A stretch of DNA of 64,000 bases from Orientallactaga sibirica. Taxonomy: Eukaryota; Chordata; Mammalia; Rodentia; Dipodidae. Both the position numbers and the translations under genes were made by a program. The number at the start of each line of letters is the position of its first letter. Within the stretch, counting starts at the first letter, position 1. The stretch spans positions 6,660,001-6,724,000 of the forward strand of contig JAEOAD010000982.1 of NCBI GenBank assembly GCA_036365145.1, written 5' to 3'. Positions 30,511 through 40,493 of this stretch are shown here, piece by piece. Below the pieces are notes generated by a model. That model made no database searches, was not told the origin of the DNA, and saw only the letters and a list, made by a program, of their open reading frames with translations.

Positions 30511-30698
30511 TGGGGCTGGAGATATGGCTCCGCAGTTAAGGCACTTGCCTGCAAAGCCTAAGGACCTGAGTTTGATTCCCTAGTACCCACATAAACCAGA
30601 TGCATAAGCTGGTATGTGTGTGTATGGAGTTTGTTTGCAGTGGCAGGAGGCCCTGGTGTACTCTCTCGCTCTCAAATAAATAAAAATATATTTTAAAA
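30511..30698 (+). mobile_element. tRNA/ID-headed SINE
   Basis: Forward copy at the same target; followed by AAAAATTGACCTATT. Confidence 0.88.
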
Positions 30699-30808
30699 AT
30701 TGACCTATTGAGATGGTTTATTCCTATGTTAAACATAAATTCTACTTAATGTTAATCATATTATGAGTGCTCATTTTACACATGTAATCTAACATGTGGT
30801 GCTTCTGG

Positions 30809-30811
<3 letters not shown>

Positions 30812-30850
<39 letters not shown>

Positions 30851-30983
30851 AGATAGGGTCTCACTTTAGTTCAGGCTGACCTGGAATTCACTATGTAGCC
30901 TCAGGGTGGCCTCGAACTCAGTGATTCTCCTACCTCTGCCTCCTGAGTGCTGGGATTAAAGGCGTGTGCCACCACACCCGGCT
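30812..30983 (-). mobile_element. B1 SINE with T38 tract
   Basis: Reverse copy behind 38 consecutive T (30,812-30,849), the longest homopolymer in the window. Flanks TTCTGGAACTT and GCTTGGAACTT. The long unbroken tail suggests a recent insertion. Confidence 0.94.
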
Positions 30984-31021
30984 TGGAACTTGTTTTTTAA
31001 ATATGGTAAATAAGTATTTTT

Positions 31022-31254
31022 TAAAAACATTATTTTTCTTTATTTGAGAGAGAGAAAGAGGCAGATAGAGAAAGATAGAGAGGGAGAAGGAGAGAGAGAG
31101 AATGGGCATTCTAGGGCCTCTATCCACTGCAGAGGAACTCCAGACTCATGTGTCACCTCATGCATATGGCTGTATGTGGGTACTGGGGAATTGAACCTGG
31201 GTCCTTAGGCTTCATAAGAAAATGCCTTAACTGCTAAGCCATCTCTCCAGCTCA
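31022..31254 (-). mobile_element. tRNA/ID-headed SINE
   Basis: Reverse copy; AAATAAGTATTTTT on both sides. Confidence 0.9.
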
Positions 31255-31284
31255 CAAATAAGTATTTTTAAAACTTGTTTTATA

Positions 31285-31532
31285 AAACAATTTTTATTTA
31301 TTTATTTGCATGCAGACCAAGAGAGACAGAGAAGAGAAACAGACAGAGAGAGAGAGAGAGTGAGAAAGAGAGAGAAAGAATAGGCATACCAGTGCCTCCA
31401 GCCACAGCAAACGAGCTCCAGGTGCATGTGCCCCCTTCTGCATCTGACTTTATGTGGGTACTGGGGAATTTAATCCAGGTCCTTAGGTTTTGTAGGCAAG
31501 TGCCTTAACCACTGAACAATCTCTCCAGTCCT
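31285..31532 (-). mobile_element. tRNA/ID-headed SINE
   Basis: Reverse copy with a long purine stretch; ends AACAATCTCTCCAGTCC. Confidence 0.85.
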
Positions 31533-31537
31533 ATTTT

Positions 31538-32605
31538 TTAAAAAGCTTTTTATTGACAAGTCCATACATAAACACAATGTACCCTGCCACCACTGTCCAC
31601 TTAACACTTTCTTCTTTTCAACTAGTCCCTCTTCTATTTTGATGTTATCAAATGTTTTTTTCCCCTCATGCAGTCTCCTGTAGGTAGTGTCAGACAATGT
31701 AAGATCATAAATGCAATGGTCACTTTGTATGTGGAAAATGGCATTCCAGAGCACTTTTTCTCATCCTTTAGCTGTTACTTTCCTTCTGCCACCTCTTCCA
31801 CAATAGTCTCTGAGCCTTGGAGGACGTGATGGAGATGTCTCACTTAGTGATGAACACTCCGTGGACACTTCTCAGCACTTTGGTGAGTTTTGAGTCACCT
31901 CAGTGGTCACCACTATCTGAAAAGCGAATCTTTTCTAACCAAAAGAGAGAGCAGCATTAATTTATGGGCATAAACATAAATATCTAGGGGGGAAATTGGT
32001 GGGCACAATATATCCATTTAACCAAAGAACAGTGGTAGCTTGCCCCAGGGCTTACAGCCTCCCCAGCCAAAGGCTTTTCACTAGGTTTTCAATACCAGGT
32101 ATGAATTACCTCCTATGATGTGGACCTCAAACCCAGTCAGGGAGCTGTTGGCTTCCCTCATAACAGACATGCTACCATTGTACAAGCTGTTGTACAAGTT
32201 GGCACATTTTGTCTGGATGGCCAGCCCTGTAGATTGCAGGGTGCACTGCTGGTTAAGACCATTGATGACTCCCCCCAACCCAACAAATTGCATAGAACTT
32301 TTCAGCGCTATGACAGTTAACAGGGAGGAGGTTTCCAGCTCAGCTCCAGTTTGATTTCTTAGTATCCTGCAGCCAAAGCTTGTGGTGTCTTCAGTAACAT
32401 TGCTTACCATCTACTTCTGGTGGGCAACCAAGAGCTTTGGCACTAGCCTGTATTGTTTGGAAGGCTTTAGGGATCTCCCTGACCAACAACTTACCGGGAA
32501 TTCTTCTACCTTTGGCACTGAAATTTTTCTGTAACAGTCTTTGGTTTCTGGTGCAGCATTATCCACCTCCCACAGGGTGCTTACATCCAAATTCTTTTTT
32601 AAAAA
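31538..32605 (-). mobile_element. L1 3' UTR
   Basis: Reversed copy starting TTTTTATTGACAAGTCC, collinear with 1,092-2,182 and 37,245-38,325. The 109-codon open frame at 32,081-32,410 lies wholly inside this UTR. Confidence 0.8.
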
Positions 32606-32624
32606 ATTGGGTTTGTTTTGTTTT

Positions 32625-32631
32625 AAAATAT

Positions 32632-32670
<39 letters not shown>

Positions 32671-32865
32671 TTTGTTGAGAGAGAGAAAGGGAGAGAGAGA
32701 GGGAGAGAGAGAATGGGCATGCCAGGGCTCCAGCCACTGCAAACAAACTCCAGATCTATGTGCCACCTTGGTTTATGTTGGGTCCTGGGGAATTGAGCCT
32801 CGAACCAGGGTCCTTAGGCTTCACAGGCAAGCGCTTAACCACTAAGCCATTTCTCCAGCCCCCAA
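32625..32865 (-). mobile_element. tRNA/ID-headed SINE with (TTTA)11
   Basis: Reverse copy; tail complement is a pure (ATTT)n tract at 32,628-32,672. GGTCCTGGGGAATTGAGCCTCGAACC shows a small local duplication. Confidence 0.9.
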
Positions 32866-32869
32866 CTCT

Positions 32870-33232
32870 TTTTTGGAACTTGTTTTGATTATGAAATTTG
32901 CATTTCATTTGTGAAAATATTTTTCTTTATTTTAAAAAGGTTTTATTTTTATATTCTCTCTCCCTCATCCCCATTCCACTGGGGGACCTTCTCTGTGGGT
33001 TATTGATATTCACTATGAGGTCATGAAAGCCTCAGTCTCTTTGGGGAGGAGGTATGGTACATCAAGATAATCCCACCCACCCATGCTCTTAGTATCTTTC
33101 TGCTCCTTCTTTTACTGTGTTCCCTGAGCCATAGCAAGCATGGTAGAAATCTGATTTAGTGTTGAATTCTCTGTTAGTCTATGGATCTCTGTCTTGATGA
33201 GATATGAGTGACCACAGTGTCAGCTGCCATCT
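32870..33232 (-). mobile_element. L1 3' UTR, second subtype
   Basis: Shares TTCCCTGAGCCATAGCAAGC and GATTTAGTGTTGAATTCTCT with 11,950-12,020. Confidence 0.6.
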
Positions 33233-33249
33233 CTCTTTTCTTTTCTTTC

Positions 33250-33403
33250 TTTCTTTTTTTTTTCTGAGGTAGGGTCTCACTCTAGCTTAGGCTGACCTGG
33301 AATTCACTATGTAGTTTCAGGCTGGCCTCAAACTTATGATGATCCTCCTACCTCTGCCTCCTGAGTGCTGGGATTAAAAGTGTGTATGCCACCACGCCCA
33401 GCA
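33250..33403 (-). mobile_element. B1 SINE
   Basis: Reverse copy ending CCACCACGCCCAGC. Confidence 0.9.
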
Positions 33404-33565
33404 GAAAGAGAGAATGGGCACTCCAGGGCCTCTAGCAGCTGCAAACAAACTCCAGACACATGTGCCACTTTGTGCATCTGGCTTTATGTGGGTACTGGGG
33501 AATCAAACTTGGGCTGTTAAACTTTGCAGGCAAGTTCCTTAAATGGTGAGCCACCTCTCCAGCTT
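33404..33565 (-). mobile_element. tRNA/ID-headed SINE, tail lost
   Basis: Reverse copy joined directly to the B1 at AGAAAGAGAGAATGGGC, without its A-rich tail. Confidence 0.82.
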
Positions 33566-33628
33566 CAAGTTACAAGTTTTAATAAAACACCTGAGTGCAT
33601 GGGATACATACATTCAAACTACCACAGA
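33566..33628. mobile_element. Right end of URR1/hAT-like repeat
   Basis: AATAAAACACCTGAGTGCATG and ATTCAAACTACCACAG match the right ends of the elements at 12,976 and 43,735. Confidence 0.5.
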
Positions 33629-33709
33629 TGATATTAAAGGTTATCAAAGTGAAGTATGATTTATTACATGTAAATTACAGATGTCAATTCTGAGTATTTG
33701 GAGAGAGCA

Positions 33710-33862
33710 AGTTTTTTTTTTTTTTTTGAGGCAAAGTCTTGCTCTAGCCCAGGCTGATCTGGAATTCACTAGGTAGCCTCAAGCTGGCCTCAAACTCATG
33801 GTGGTCCTCCTACCTATGCCTCCTGAGTGCTGGGATTAAAGACATGCATCACCATGCCTGAC
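33710..33862 (-). mobile_element. B1 SINE
   Basis: Reverse copy with a T16 tract. Confidence 0.9.
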
Positions 33863-33864
33863 CA

Positions 33865-34120
33865 CACTCAATTTTTATCCAAAATGTTACTACCATTAAG
33901 CAATACAGTGGCGCCTTTTAAGTCATGTGCTATCACATTAAATGTGACAGGTCAGATAGTTTCCATGTTCCAAATGCATTATCTATTCAGGTAGAAATGG
34001 GAGTTCAGCGGGACAAAGATGTGGTATCCAATACAATTGTATTTCCCTAGAAATATTCATGAAGTAAATTCATATAATTTAAAACATTGTATTAGCTATT
34101 CTATTAAAAATTATACTTGT
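33865..34120. other. Non-coding sequence, no feature recognised
   Basis: AT-rich; no repeat landmark. Confidence 0.35.
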
Positions 34121-34300
34121 ACTGGGCATGGTGGCACACTCCTTTAATCCCAGCACTTGGGAGGCAGAGGTAGGAGGATTGCTGTGAGTTTGAGGCCACC
34201 CTGAGACTACATAGTGAATTCCAGGTCAGCCTGGGCTAGAGTGAGACCCTACCTTAAAAAAAAAAAAAGAAAGAAAAAGAAAGAAAGAAAGAAAATTATA
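34121..34300 (+). mobile_element. B1 SINE
   Basis: Forward copy with an (AAAG)n tail; AAAATTATACTTGTA on both sides. Confidence 0.94.
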
Positions 34301-34409
34301 CTTGTAAGAGATAGTCATGATGAGTTATACATGCATTCATGCCAGCATTTGGTCTGGAATCTTGATATAAACTTCTCTTGTGCTGGTCAGCAAAAATTTC
34401 TCAAAGGAA

Positions 34410-34560
34410 GCTGGGCACGGTGGTGAATGCCTTTAATCCCCCCAGCACTTGGGAGGCAGAGGTAGGAGGATCGCCATGAGTTCAAGGCCACCCTGAGACT
34501 ACATAGTTAATTCCAGGTCAGCTTGGGCCAGAGTGAGACCCTACCTCGGAAAAAACGGAA
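34410..34560 (+). mobile_element. B1 SINE
   Basis: Forward copy; TTTCTCAAAGGAA on both sides. Confidence 0.94.
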
Positions 34561-34694
34561 AAAAATTTTCTCAAAGGAAAATGAAAGGACAATAGGAACA
34601 ATTCAAAAGACCTAATCATGAAGTGAAAAAGGGAATTTTCACTCAAGATTTAGAGAAATTTAAGATGAAAAATATTGTTTTTTAATTTTAATTT

Positions 34695-34962
34695 TATTTT
34701 ATTTAAAATTTTTTTTGGAGAGAGACACAGAGAGAGACAGACAGAGAGAGAGGGAGAGGAAGACAGATAGAGATGGGCGTGCCACCAGTCTCTCAGCTGC
34801 TGTGAACGAAATCCAGATGCATGTGCCCCTTGTGGTCAAGTGCGGCATTGTGCCCTTGTGTGACTTTGCATCTGGCTAAATGTGGGACCTGGAGATTGGA
34901 ACTGGCATTCTTAGGCTTAGGAGGCAGGCACCTTAACCACTAAGCCATCTCTCCAGCCCGAA
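34695..34962 (-). mobile_element. tRNA/ID-headed SINE, CTCF-like variant 1
   Basis: Reverse copy with the long extra segment. The motif is GTGCCCCTTGTGGTC at 34,823-34,837. AAAAATATTGTTTT flanks both ends. Confidence 0.9.
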
Positions 34963-35157
34963 AAATATTGTTTTGAATAAAATTGTCACAACTTGGTTTA
35001 GTTATTACAATTAGGTCATAGCTCAGGATTTTTTTTTAAATGTTCAGTCTTGCCATCAGTCTTTCCTTTGTGATAAAGTGACAAAATTGTCATTGTAGGA
35101 AGCACATTCAGGTCAAGGAGTAGGAATACAGTACTTTGGATCAAAAAGAGAAAGGTA
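34963..35157. other. Non-coding sequence, no feature recognised
   Basis: No repeat landmark. Confidence 0.35.
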
Positions 35158-35238
35158 GGTCTGGGACATAGCTCAGTGGTAGGGCACTTGCCTAGCATGT
35201 ATGAGGCCCTGGGTTCAAGTCCCAGCACCACAAAAATA
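35158..35238 (+). mobile_element. Canonical ID SINE
   Basis: Compact forward copy with pol III A box (TAGCTCAGTGGTAGGGC) and B box (GGTTCAAGTCC), CACCACAAAAA end and no extra body. This is the only simple ID in the window and the presumed ancestor type of the longer SINE's head. Confidence 0.88.
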
Positions 35239-35337
35239 TTCTCTGTGACAGGCCATGATTCAAAAGTTCAAGTGTTCTGACTTAATCTGCATGAGGCTGA
35301 CAAAACTATTCAATGAGAAGGCTAAAATTACGAATAA

Positions 35338-35498
35338 TGCCGGGCGTGGTGGCGCATGCCTTTAATCCTAGCACTCGGGAGGCAGAGGTAGGAGGATCGC
35401 CATGAGTTCGAGGCCACCCTGAGACTACATAGTTAATTCCAGGTCGGCCTAGACCAGAGCGAGACCCTACCTCGAACACCCCCCCCAAAAAAAAAGCA
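35338..35498 (+). mobile_element. B1 SINE
   Basis: Forward copy with a C7/A9 tail junction. Confidence 0.92.
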
Positions 35499-35502
35499 GT
35501 AT

Positions 35503-35682
35503 GGGGCTGTAGAGATGGCTCAGTGGTTAAGGTACTTGCTTGTAGATCCTCAGTACCCACGTAAAACCAGAGGCACAAAGTGGGGCATGTATCTGGAGTT
35601 CATTTGCAGAAGCTAGAGGCTTTGGTGTGCCCATATTCTCTCTCTCTATGCTTGCAAATAAATAAAATATTTTTAAAAAGAT
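35503..35682 (+). mobile_element. tRNA/ID-headed SINE, internally shortened
   Basis: Forward copy that skips from GGTACTTGCTTGTAG to ATCCTCAGTACCC, losing part of the B-box segment. Confidence 0.85.
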
Positions 35683-35689
35683 TAAGTAG

Positions 35690-36240
35690 ATGAGATTAAG
35701 CACATGAGATATAAGACAAGATGTTTATTGACTTTCCCTTCTTCCCTCCATCCAGAGTTCCATTACTAGTCTGCTGGTTTAAGTGTACTAGCCTCTGTAA
35801 TGTCCAGGTAAGTCCATTTATGGTATGTCTAATAAACGATGTTCAATGACTTTTGACTCATCATGGTGAGAGTGCATGGGTTAGCCAGCCAAGAGTCTTC
35901 AACACCAGGCTACCACAAGTCTAGCTCAGTTATTTCCATGATGAAACATGCCCAGACACTTTCAGGGGCCAGAATGACTTTGAAAAAGAATTAGGAGGAC
36001 TCAATGACTCCAGGTCTAGTGAAGAGAGCCACTTCTGGAATGGGGCAGACCCCAGACCAGTTCTTCTAAGGGGTTCAGGGGAGGTAGTCCCAGTAACAGT
36101 GGGTTAAGCCAGGCTCTGACTATGTTTGTCAACAGTAGGATCATTTTATGGGGCTTCATTCCCCTAATTAGACCATAGACATGCCAAGACATGTCCTGAG
36201 TGCCAAATTGGATGAATATTCCTGCCTTCAACACCTTAGG
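35690..36240. other. Unassigned block
   Basis: About 550 bp free of SINE and L1 landmarks. The minus frame at 36,016-36,234 (72 codons) has no recognisable domain. Confidence 0.3.
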
Positions 36241-36244
36241 TTCT

Positions 36245-36319
36245 TTTATTATTTTTTAAATTTGATTTATTTATTAGAGAGTTTGCACATATGTGCACAC
36301 ATGCATGCACAAGAGAGAC

Positions 36320-36377
<58 letters not shown>

Positions 36378-36524
36378 GCATGCCGGGGCCTCTAGCCACT
36401 GCAAATGAACTCCAGATGCATGCACTGCCTTGTGCGTCTGGCTTATGTGGGTTCTGGGGGATCGAACCTGTATCTTTTGGTTTCACAGGCAAGCATCTTA
36501 ACCACTAAGCAATCTCACCAGCCT
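36245..36524 (-). mobile_element. tRNA/ID-headed SINE with long (GA)n
   Basis: Reverse copy whose purine stretch is about 26 GA units (36,322-36,375). TTAGGTTCTT flanks both ends. Confidence 0.92.
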
Positions 36525-36834
36525 TAGGTTCTTAATCTGAAGATTCTTTCATTCCTTACTTAGTCTGACATTGATGTCACCACAGCTTCATCTCAGCAGC
36601 TGTGTGGATGAGCCTTCTGTCCCTTGGATCCTTTCCTGTTTAGGTTGATCTAACAAACATGAAGAGTATTTAGAAAGACAGTCACCCTTTCCTTTGTGAT
36701 AAAATGGTAACATGCTGAATTTGAGAGGTTTTGTTTATTTGTAACTCAGGCTGGCCTTGAACTCATGATCTTCCTTGTCTTGGCCTCCCAAGTGCTAGGT
36801 TTACAGGCATGTATCATGGCATTTGGTTGAGATA

Positions 36835-36990
36835 TTTGGGGGGGGGGTGTTTCAAGGTAGGGTCTCATTCTAGCCCAGGCTGACCTGGAATTCACAATGT
36901 AGTGTCAGGGTAGCCTGGAACTTGCAAGCAATCCTCCTACCTTGATCTCCTGAGTGCTGGGATTAAAGGCATGCACCACCATGCCCAGCT
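36835..36990 (-). mobile_element. B1 SINE
   Basis: Reverse copy after a G10 run. An older B1-like remnant lies just before it (36,735-36,815). Confidence 0.9.
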
Positions 36991-36996
36991 CTGGCT

Positions 36997-37228
36997 GAGA
37001 TTTTTTTCTTTTAGAGAGAGTAAGCAAACGAGAGAGAGAGAGAGAGAGAGAATTGGTGTGCCAGGGCCTCAGCCACTAACTTCAGGTGCTTGTGCCACCT
37101 AGTGGGCATGTTTGACCTTGTACTTGTCTCACCTTTGTGTGTCTGGCTTATATGGGATCTAGAGAGTGGAACATGGGTCCTCAGATTTTGCAAGCAAGTG
37201 CCTTAACTGCTAAGCCACCTCTCCAGCC
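36997..37228 (-). mobile_element. tRNA/ID-headed SINE, CTCF-like variant 2
   Basis: Reverse copy with GCCACCTAGTGGGC at 37,094-37,107. TCTGGCTGAGATTT flanks both ends. Confidence 0.92.
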
Positions 37229-37244
37229 CTCTGGCTGAGATTTA

Positions 37245-38325
37245 AAAAAAATTATATATATTTTTATTGACAACTTCCATAATTATAGACAATAAGCCAT
37301 GGCAATTCCCTCCCCCCACTCCCCTTCACAACTCCACTCTCCATCAGTCTCTCTTTCATTTTGATGTCATCTTTTCTTCCTATTATGATGGTCTTGTGTA
37401 GGTAAAATCAGGCACTGTGAGGTCATGGATATCCAAGTCATTTTGTGTCTGGAAGAGCCCATTGTAAAGAGTCCTACCCTTCCTTTGGCTCTTACATTCT
37501 TTCTGCCACCTCTTCTGCAATGGACCCTGAGTCTTGGAAGGGGTGATAGAGATGTTTCAGTTCTGAGCATTCCTCTGCCACTTCTTCTCAGCACTATGGT
37601 GTCTTTTGAGTCAGAAGTCACCACCATCTGAAAAGAGAAACAAACTTCTCTAACCAAAAGTCAGAGTAGCACTAATATATGGGTATAAATATTAAGAAAA
37701 GTGCTTACTGGGCAGTTTTGTGAGCATAGTATATACATTTAGCCAAACACCAGCAGAGGTTACACCCCTAGGGCTCATGACTTCCTCTGTCATAGATTTT
37801 CAGTATCAGGCATGTATTCCCTCACATGGAGTGAGTGTCAAGTCCAATTAGAGAACTATTGGTTTCTCCAATAACAAACATACCACTATTGCACCTGTTG
37901 GCTCTTTTGGCCTGGCTGGCCAAATTTAAGGCTTGCAATGTCCATTGTTGTTTATCTCCTCTGGTGATTTCTCTCTCTCCCATGGAACTGCATGCAGTGT
38001 AGGTTTTTCCAGCTTTTGGTCAGCTGGTCCACATGGAGGAGGTTTTCAGCTCAGCTCCAGCAGTATTTCTGTGACCTTACAGCCCAAGTATGTGGAGTCT
38101 TCAGCAATAGGGTCTTACCATCTATTCCTGGTGGGAAACCAATATTCTCGGCAATGGCCTGTAATATTTTGGGGGCATCAGGTACTTCCCTGGCCAACAA
38201 CTCACTGGAAGGTATCCCATCCCTGGCAATGAAAATTTTCTAGTAAACATCTATAGCTTTTGGATGTGCCATTGTCCCAAAAAAGTAGGTTTCCATACGA
38301 CTTATTCATACCCTCTTAGATTTAA
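37245..38325 (-). mobile_element. L1 3' UTR, part 1
   Basis: Reversed copy starting TTTTTATTGACAACTTCC, very similar to 1,092-2,182. A SINE at 38,326 interrupts it in the CTCTTAGATTT word. Confidence 0.85.
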
Positions 38326-38545
38326 TTTTTTTTTAAATTTTTATTTATTTATTTATTAGAGACAGAGAGAGGGAGAGAGAGAGAGTGAGTGAGAACGGGC
38401 ACACCAGGGCCTTTAGCCACTGCAAATGAATTCCAGACACATGTGCCACCTTGTGTATCTGGCTTATGTGGGAACTGGAGAATTGAACCAGGATCTTTAG
38501 GTTTTGCAGGCATGAGCCTTAAATGCTAAGCCATCTCTCGAGTCC
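38326..38545 (-). mobile_element. tRNA/ID-headed SINE
   Basis: Reverse copy; CCCTCTTAGATTT on both sides. Confidence 0.93.
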
Positions 38546-38742
38546 CCCCTCTTAGATTTTGATCAGCCCTCCTCACCTTTCCTTTACTCAATCTCTTCCC
38601 CTGACCTCACTTAGGTCTTTCCACCCCCAGTAATCTGTTCTTCTATTTTACATATATATAATACCATTCTCGTAAGTACCCCCTCCTCCCTTTCTATTCC
38701 CTTTATATCCCCCTTTCAGCTTACTGGCTTCTGTTACTGAGC
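38546..38742 (-). mobile_element. L1 3' UTR, part 2
   Basis: Continuation of 37,245-38,325, parallel to 1,960-2,150. Confidence 0.8.
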
Positions 38743-38978
38743 TTTAAAAAAATTTTAAGGATTTTACGTTTATTTATTTATTAATTTGAGACACAGAGAG
38801 GGAAAGAGAGAGAGAGGGACAGTGAGAATGGGTGTGCCAGGGCCTCTAGCCACTGCAAATGAACTCCAGACGCATGCGCCCCCTTGTGCATCTGGTTATG
38901 TGGGACCTGGAGAATCAAACCGGGGTCCTTAGGCTTCATAGGCATGTGCCTTAACCACTAAGCAATCTCTCTAGCCCT
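38743..38978 (-). mobile_element. tRNA/ID-headed SINE
   Basis: Reverse copy; TTACTGAGCTTTAAAA and CTACTGAGTTTTTTAAAA are the flanks. Confidence 0.92.
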
Positions 38979-38989
38979 GCTACTGAGTT

Positions 38990-39015
38990 TTTTAAAAAAT
39001 ACTTTTATTTATTTG

Positions 39016-39046
<31 letters not shown>

Positions 39047-39200
39047 CATATGGGTACACCAGGGCTTCTTGCTACAGCAAACAAACTCCAGGCACATACA
39101 CCACTTTGTGTACCTGGCTTTATGTGGGCACTGGGGAATTGAACGTGCGCTGTCAGACTTTGCAAGCAAGTGCCTTTAACCACTTTACTCTCTCCAGCCC
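38990..39200 (-). mobile_element. tRNA/ID-headed SINE
   Basis: Reverse copy placed at the same site as the previous one; ends TACTCTCTCCAGCCC. Confidence 0.88.
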
Positions 39201-39203
39201 TTT

Positions 39204-39295
39204 TTAAAAATTATTTTTATTTTTATTGACAACTTCTTTAATTGTAGACAATATCCCACATTATCCCCCCCCCACTTTCCCCTTTCCAGCCCTCT
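39204..39295 (-). mobile_element. L1 3' end, strongly 5'-truncated
   Basis: About 90 bp of reversed 3' UTR (TTTTTATTGACAACTTC). Confidence 0.75.
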
Positions 39296-39420
39296 TTTTA
39301 TTTTTATTTATTTTTTATTTTTATTTTTGGTTTTTCAAGGCAGGGTCTTGCTCTAGCCCAGGCTGACCTGTAGTCTCAGGGTGGCCTTGAACTCATGGTG
39401 ATACTTCCACTTCTGCCCCC
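39296..39420 (-). mobile_element. B1 SINE, truncated
   Basis: Reverse copy missing the right third. CCTTTCCAGCCCTCTTTTT flanks both ends, a 19-base TSD. Confidence 0.9.
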
Positions 39421-39429
39421 CTTTCCAGC

Positions 39430-39673
39430 CCTCTTTTTTTTAAAAAAAATTTTTTATTTATTTTCAAGCAGAGAGATTTGATTTTTTTTAAAGTTTTTAT
39501 TTTTAATTTTTATTGGGGGGGGGGAGAATGGGCCAGGGCCTCTAGCCACTGCAAAGGAACTGCAGATGTATATGCCACCATATATAGCTGGCTTACATGG
39601 GTTCTGGGGAATGGAACTTAGGTCCTTAGGCTTTGTAGGCAAGCACCTTAACCGATAAGCTATCTCTCCAGCC
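39430..39673 (-). mobile_element. tRNA/ID-headed SINE, composite
   Basis: A short reversed SINE tail (to 39,475) precedes a full reversed copy. The word GAGATTT occurs at 39,473, 39,674 and 40,166. Confidence 0.75.
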
Positions 39674-39685
39674 TGAGATTTATTT

Positions 39686-39980
39686 TTATTTTTATTTTTT
39701 TATTTTTTAAAATTTTTTTATTATTGTTTTTTATTGACTTTTATACTCACATAAAAAGAAAAAACCCACGTGATATTTCCCTTTCCTCCCCCCATTCCCC
39801 TTAAGAACTCAAGTCTCCATCATATCCCCTCCCTCTCTCCATTAGTCTCTCTTTTAATTTGATGTCATCATCTTTTTCTTCTATTTTGAGGGTTTTGCAA
39901 AGGTATTGCTAGGCACTGCAAGGTCATGGATATCGAGGCCAGTTTCTGTCTGGATAGTTGCATTGTAAGAGGTTATACCC
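39686..39980 (-). mobile_element. L1 3' end, 5' end abutting an inverted repeat
   Basis: Reversed 3' UTR from an imperfect T-rich tail. Its 5' truncation point (39,980) coincides with the outer edge of the palindrome arm. Confidence 0.8.
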
Positions 39981-40144
39981 TAGAAGGCTGTGAGTTAGTG
40001 CACCCAAAATGATAAATAAAAGCTGACCCCTTGCCCATGGGAAGCTGTCTGCATACTTCATCTATGATAAATGGATTGCCTCTTTTAATTAAATTAGTCA
40101 TATCTTAGAATTTTGTAAAAGATATGCTTTTAAAAAAATCTCAG
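39981..40144 (+). repeat. Inverted repeat, left arm (164 bp)
   Basis: Reverse complement of 40,164-40,493 once the B1 and its TSD are removed. By eye I count two mismatches: CATACTTC against CATAGTTC, and ATTGCCTC against ATTACCTC. Confidence 0.93.
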
Positions 40145-40163
40145 CCTGTTCCATTCTATCCGC
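40145..40163. other. 19-bp spacer of the inverted repeat
   Basis: CCTGTTCCATTCTATCCGC; not repeated in either arm. Confidence 0.9.
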
Positions 40164-40493
40164 CTGAGATTTTTTTAAAAGCATATCTTTTACAAAATTC
40201 TAAGATATGGCCGGGCATGGTGGCGCATGCCTTTAAGCCCAGCACTTGGGAGGCAGAGGTAGGAGGATTGCCATGAGTTCAAGGCCACCCTGAGACTACA
40301 TAGTTAATTCCAGGTCAGCCTGGGCCAGAGTGAGACCCTACCTCGAAAAATCAAAAAAAAAAATTCTAAGATATGACTAATTTAATTAAAAGAGGTAATC
40401 CATTTATCATAGATGAACTATGCAGACAGCTTCCCATGGGCAAGGGGTCAGCTTTTATTTATCATTTTGGGTGCACTAACTCACAGCCTTCTA
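40164..40493 (-). repeat. Inverted repeat, right arm, split by B1
   Basis: 330 bp, of which 166 bp (40,210-40,375) are the B1 plus its second TSD copy, leaving 164 bp that pair with the left arm. Confidence 0.93.
40210..40361 (+). mobile_element. B1 SINE inside the right arm
   Basis: Forward copy with TSD AAAATTCTAAGATATG (40,194-40,209 and about 40,360-40,375). It postdates the inverted duplication because the left arm lacks it. Confidence 0.96.

Noticed and set aside
32081..32410. 109-codon minus-strand frame resembling a possible small protein
   Set aside because: It lies wholly within an L1 3' UTR whose relatives at 1,600 and 37,850 do not preserve the frame.
35158..35238. Possible tRNA gene
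   Set aside because: It has pol III A and B boxes but is an ID retroposon with an A-rich end. It lacks a full cloverleaf with paired acceptor stem.
39981..40493. The inverted repeat as a MITE or foldback DNA transposon
   Set aside because: I see no short TSD at the outer edges. One outer edge coincides with an L1 5' end, and the inner edge with the presumed L1 target word, which fits an insertion-linked copy better.
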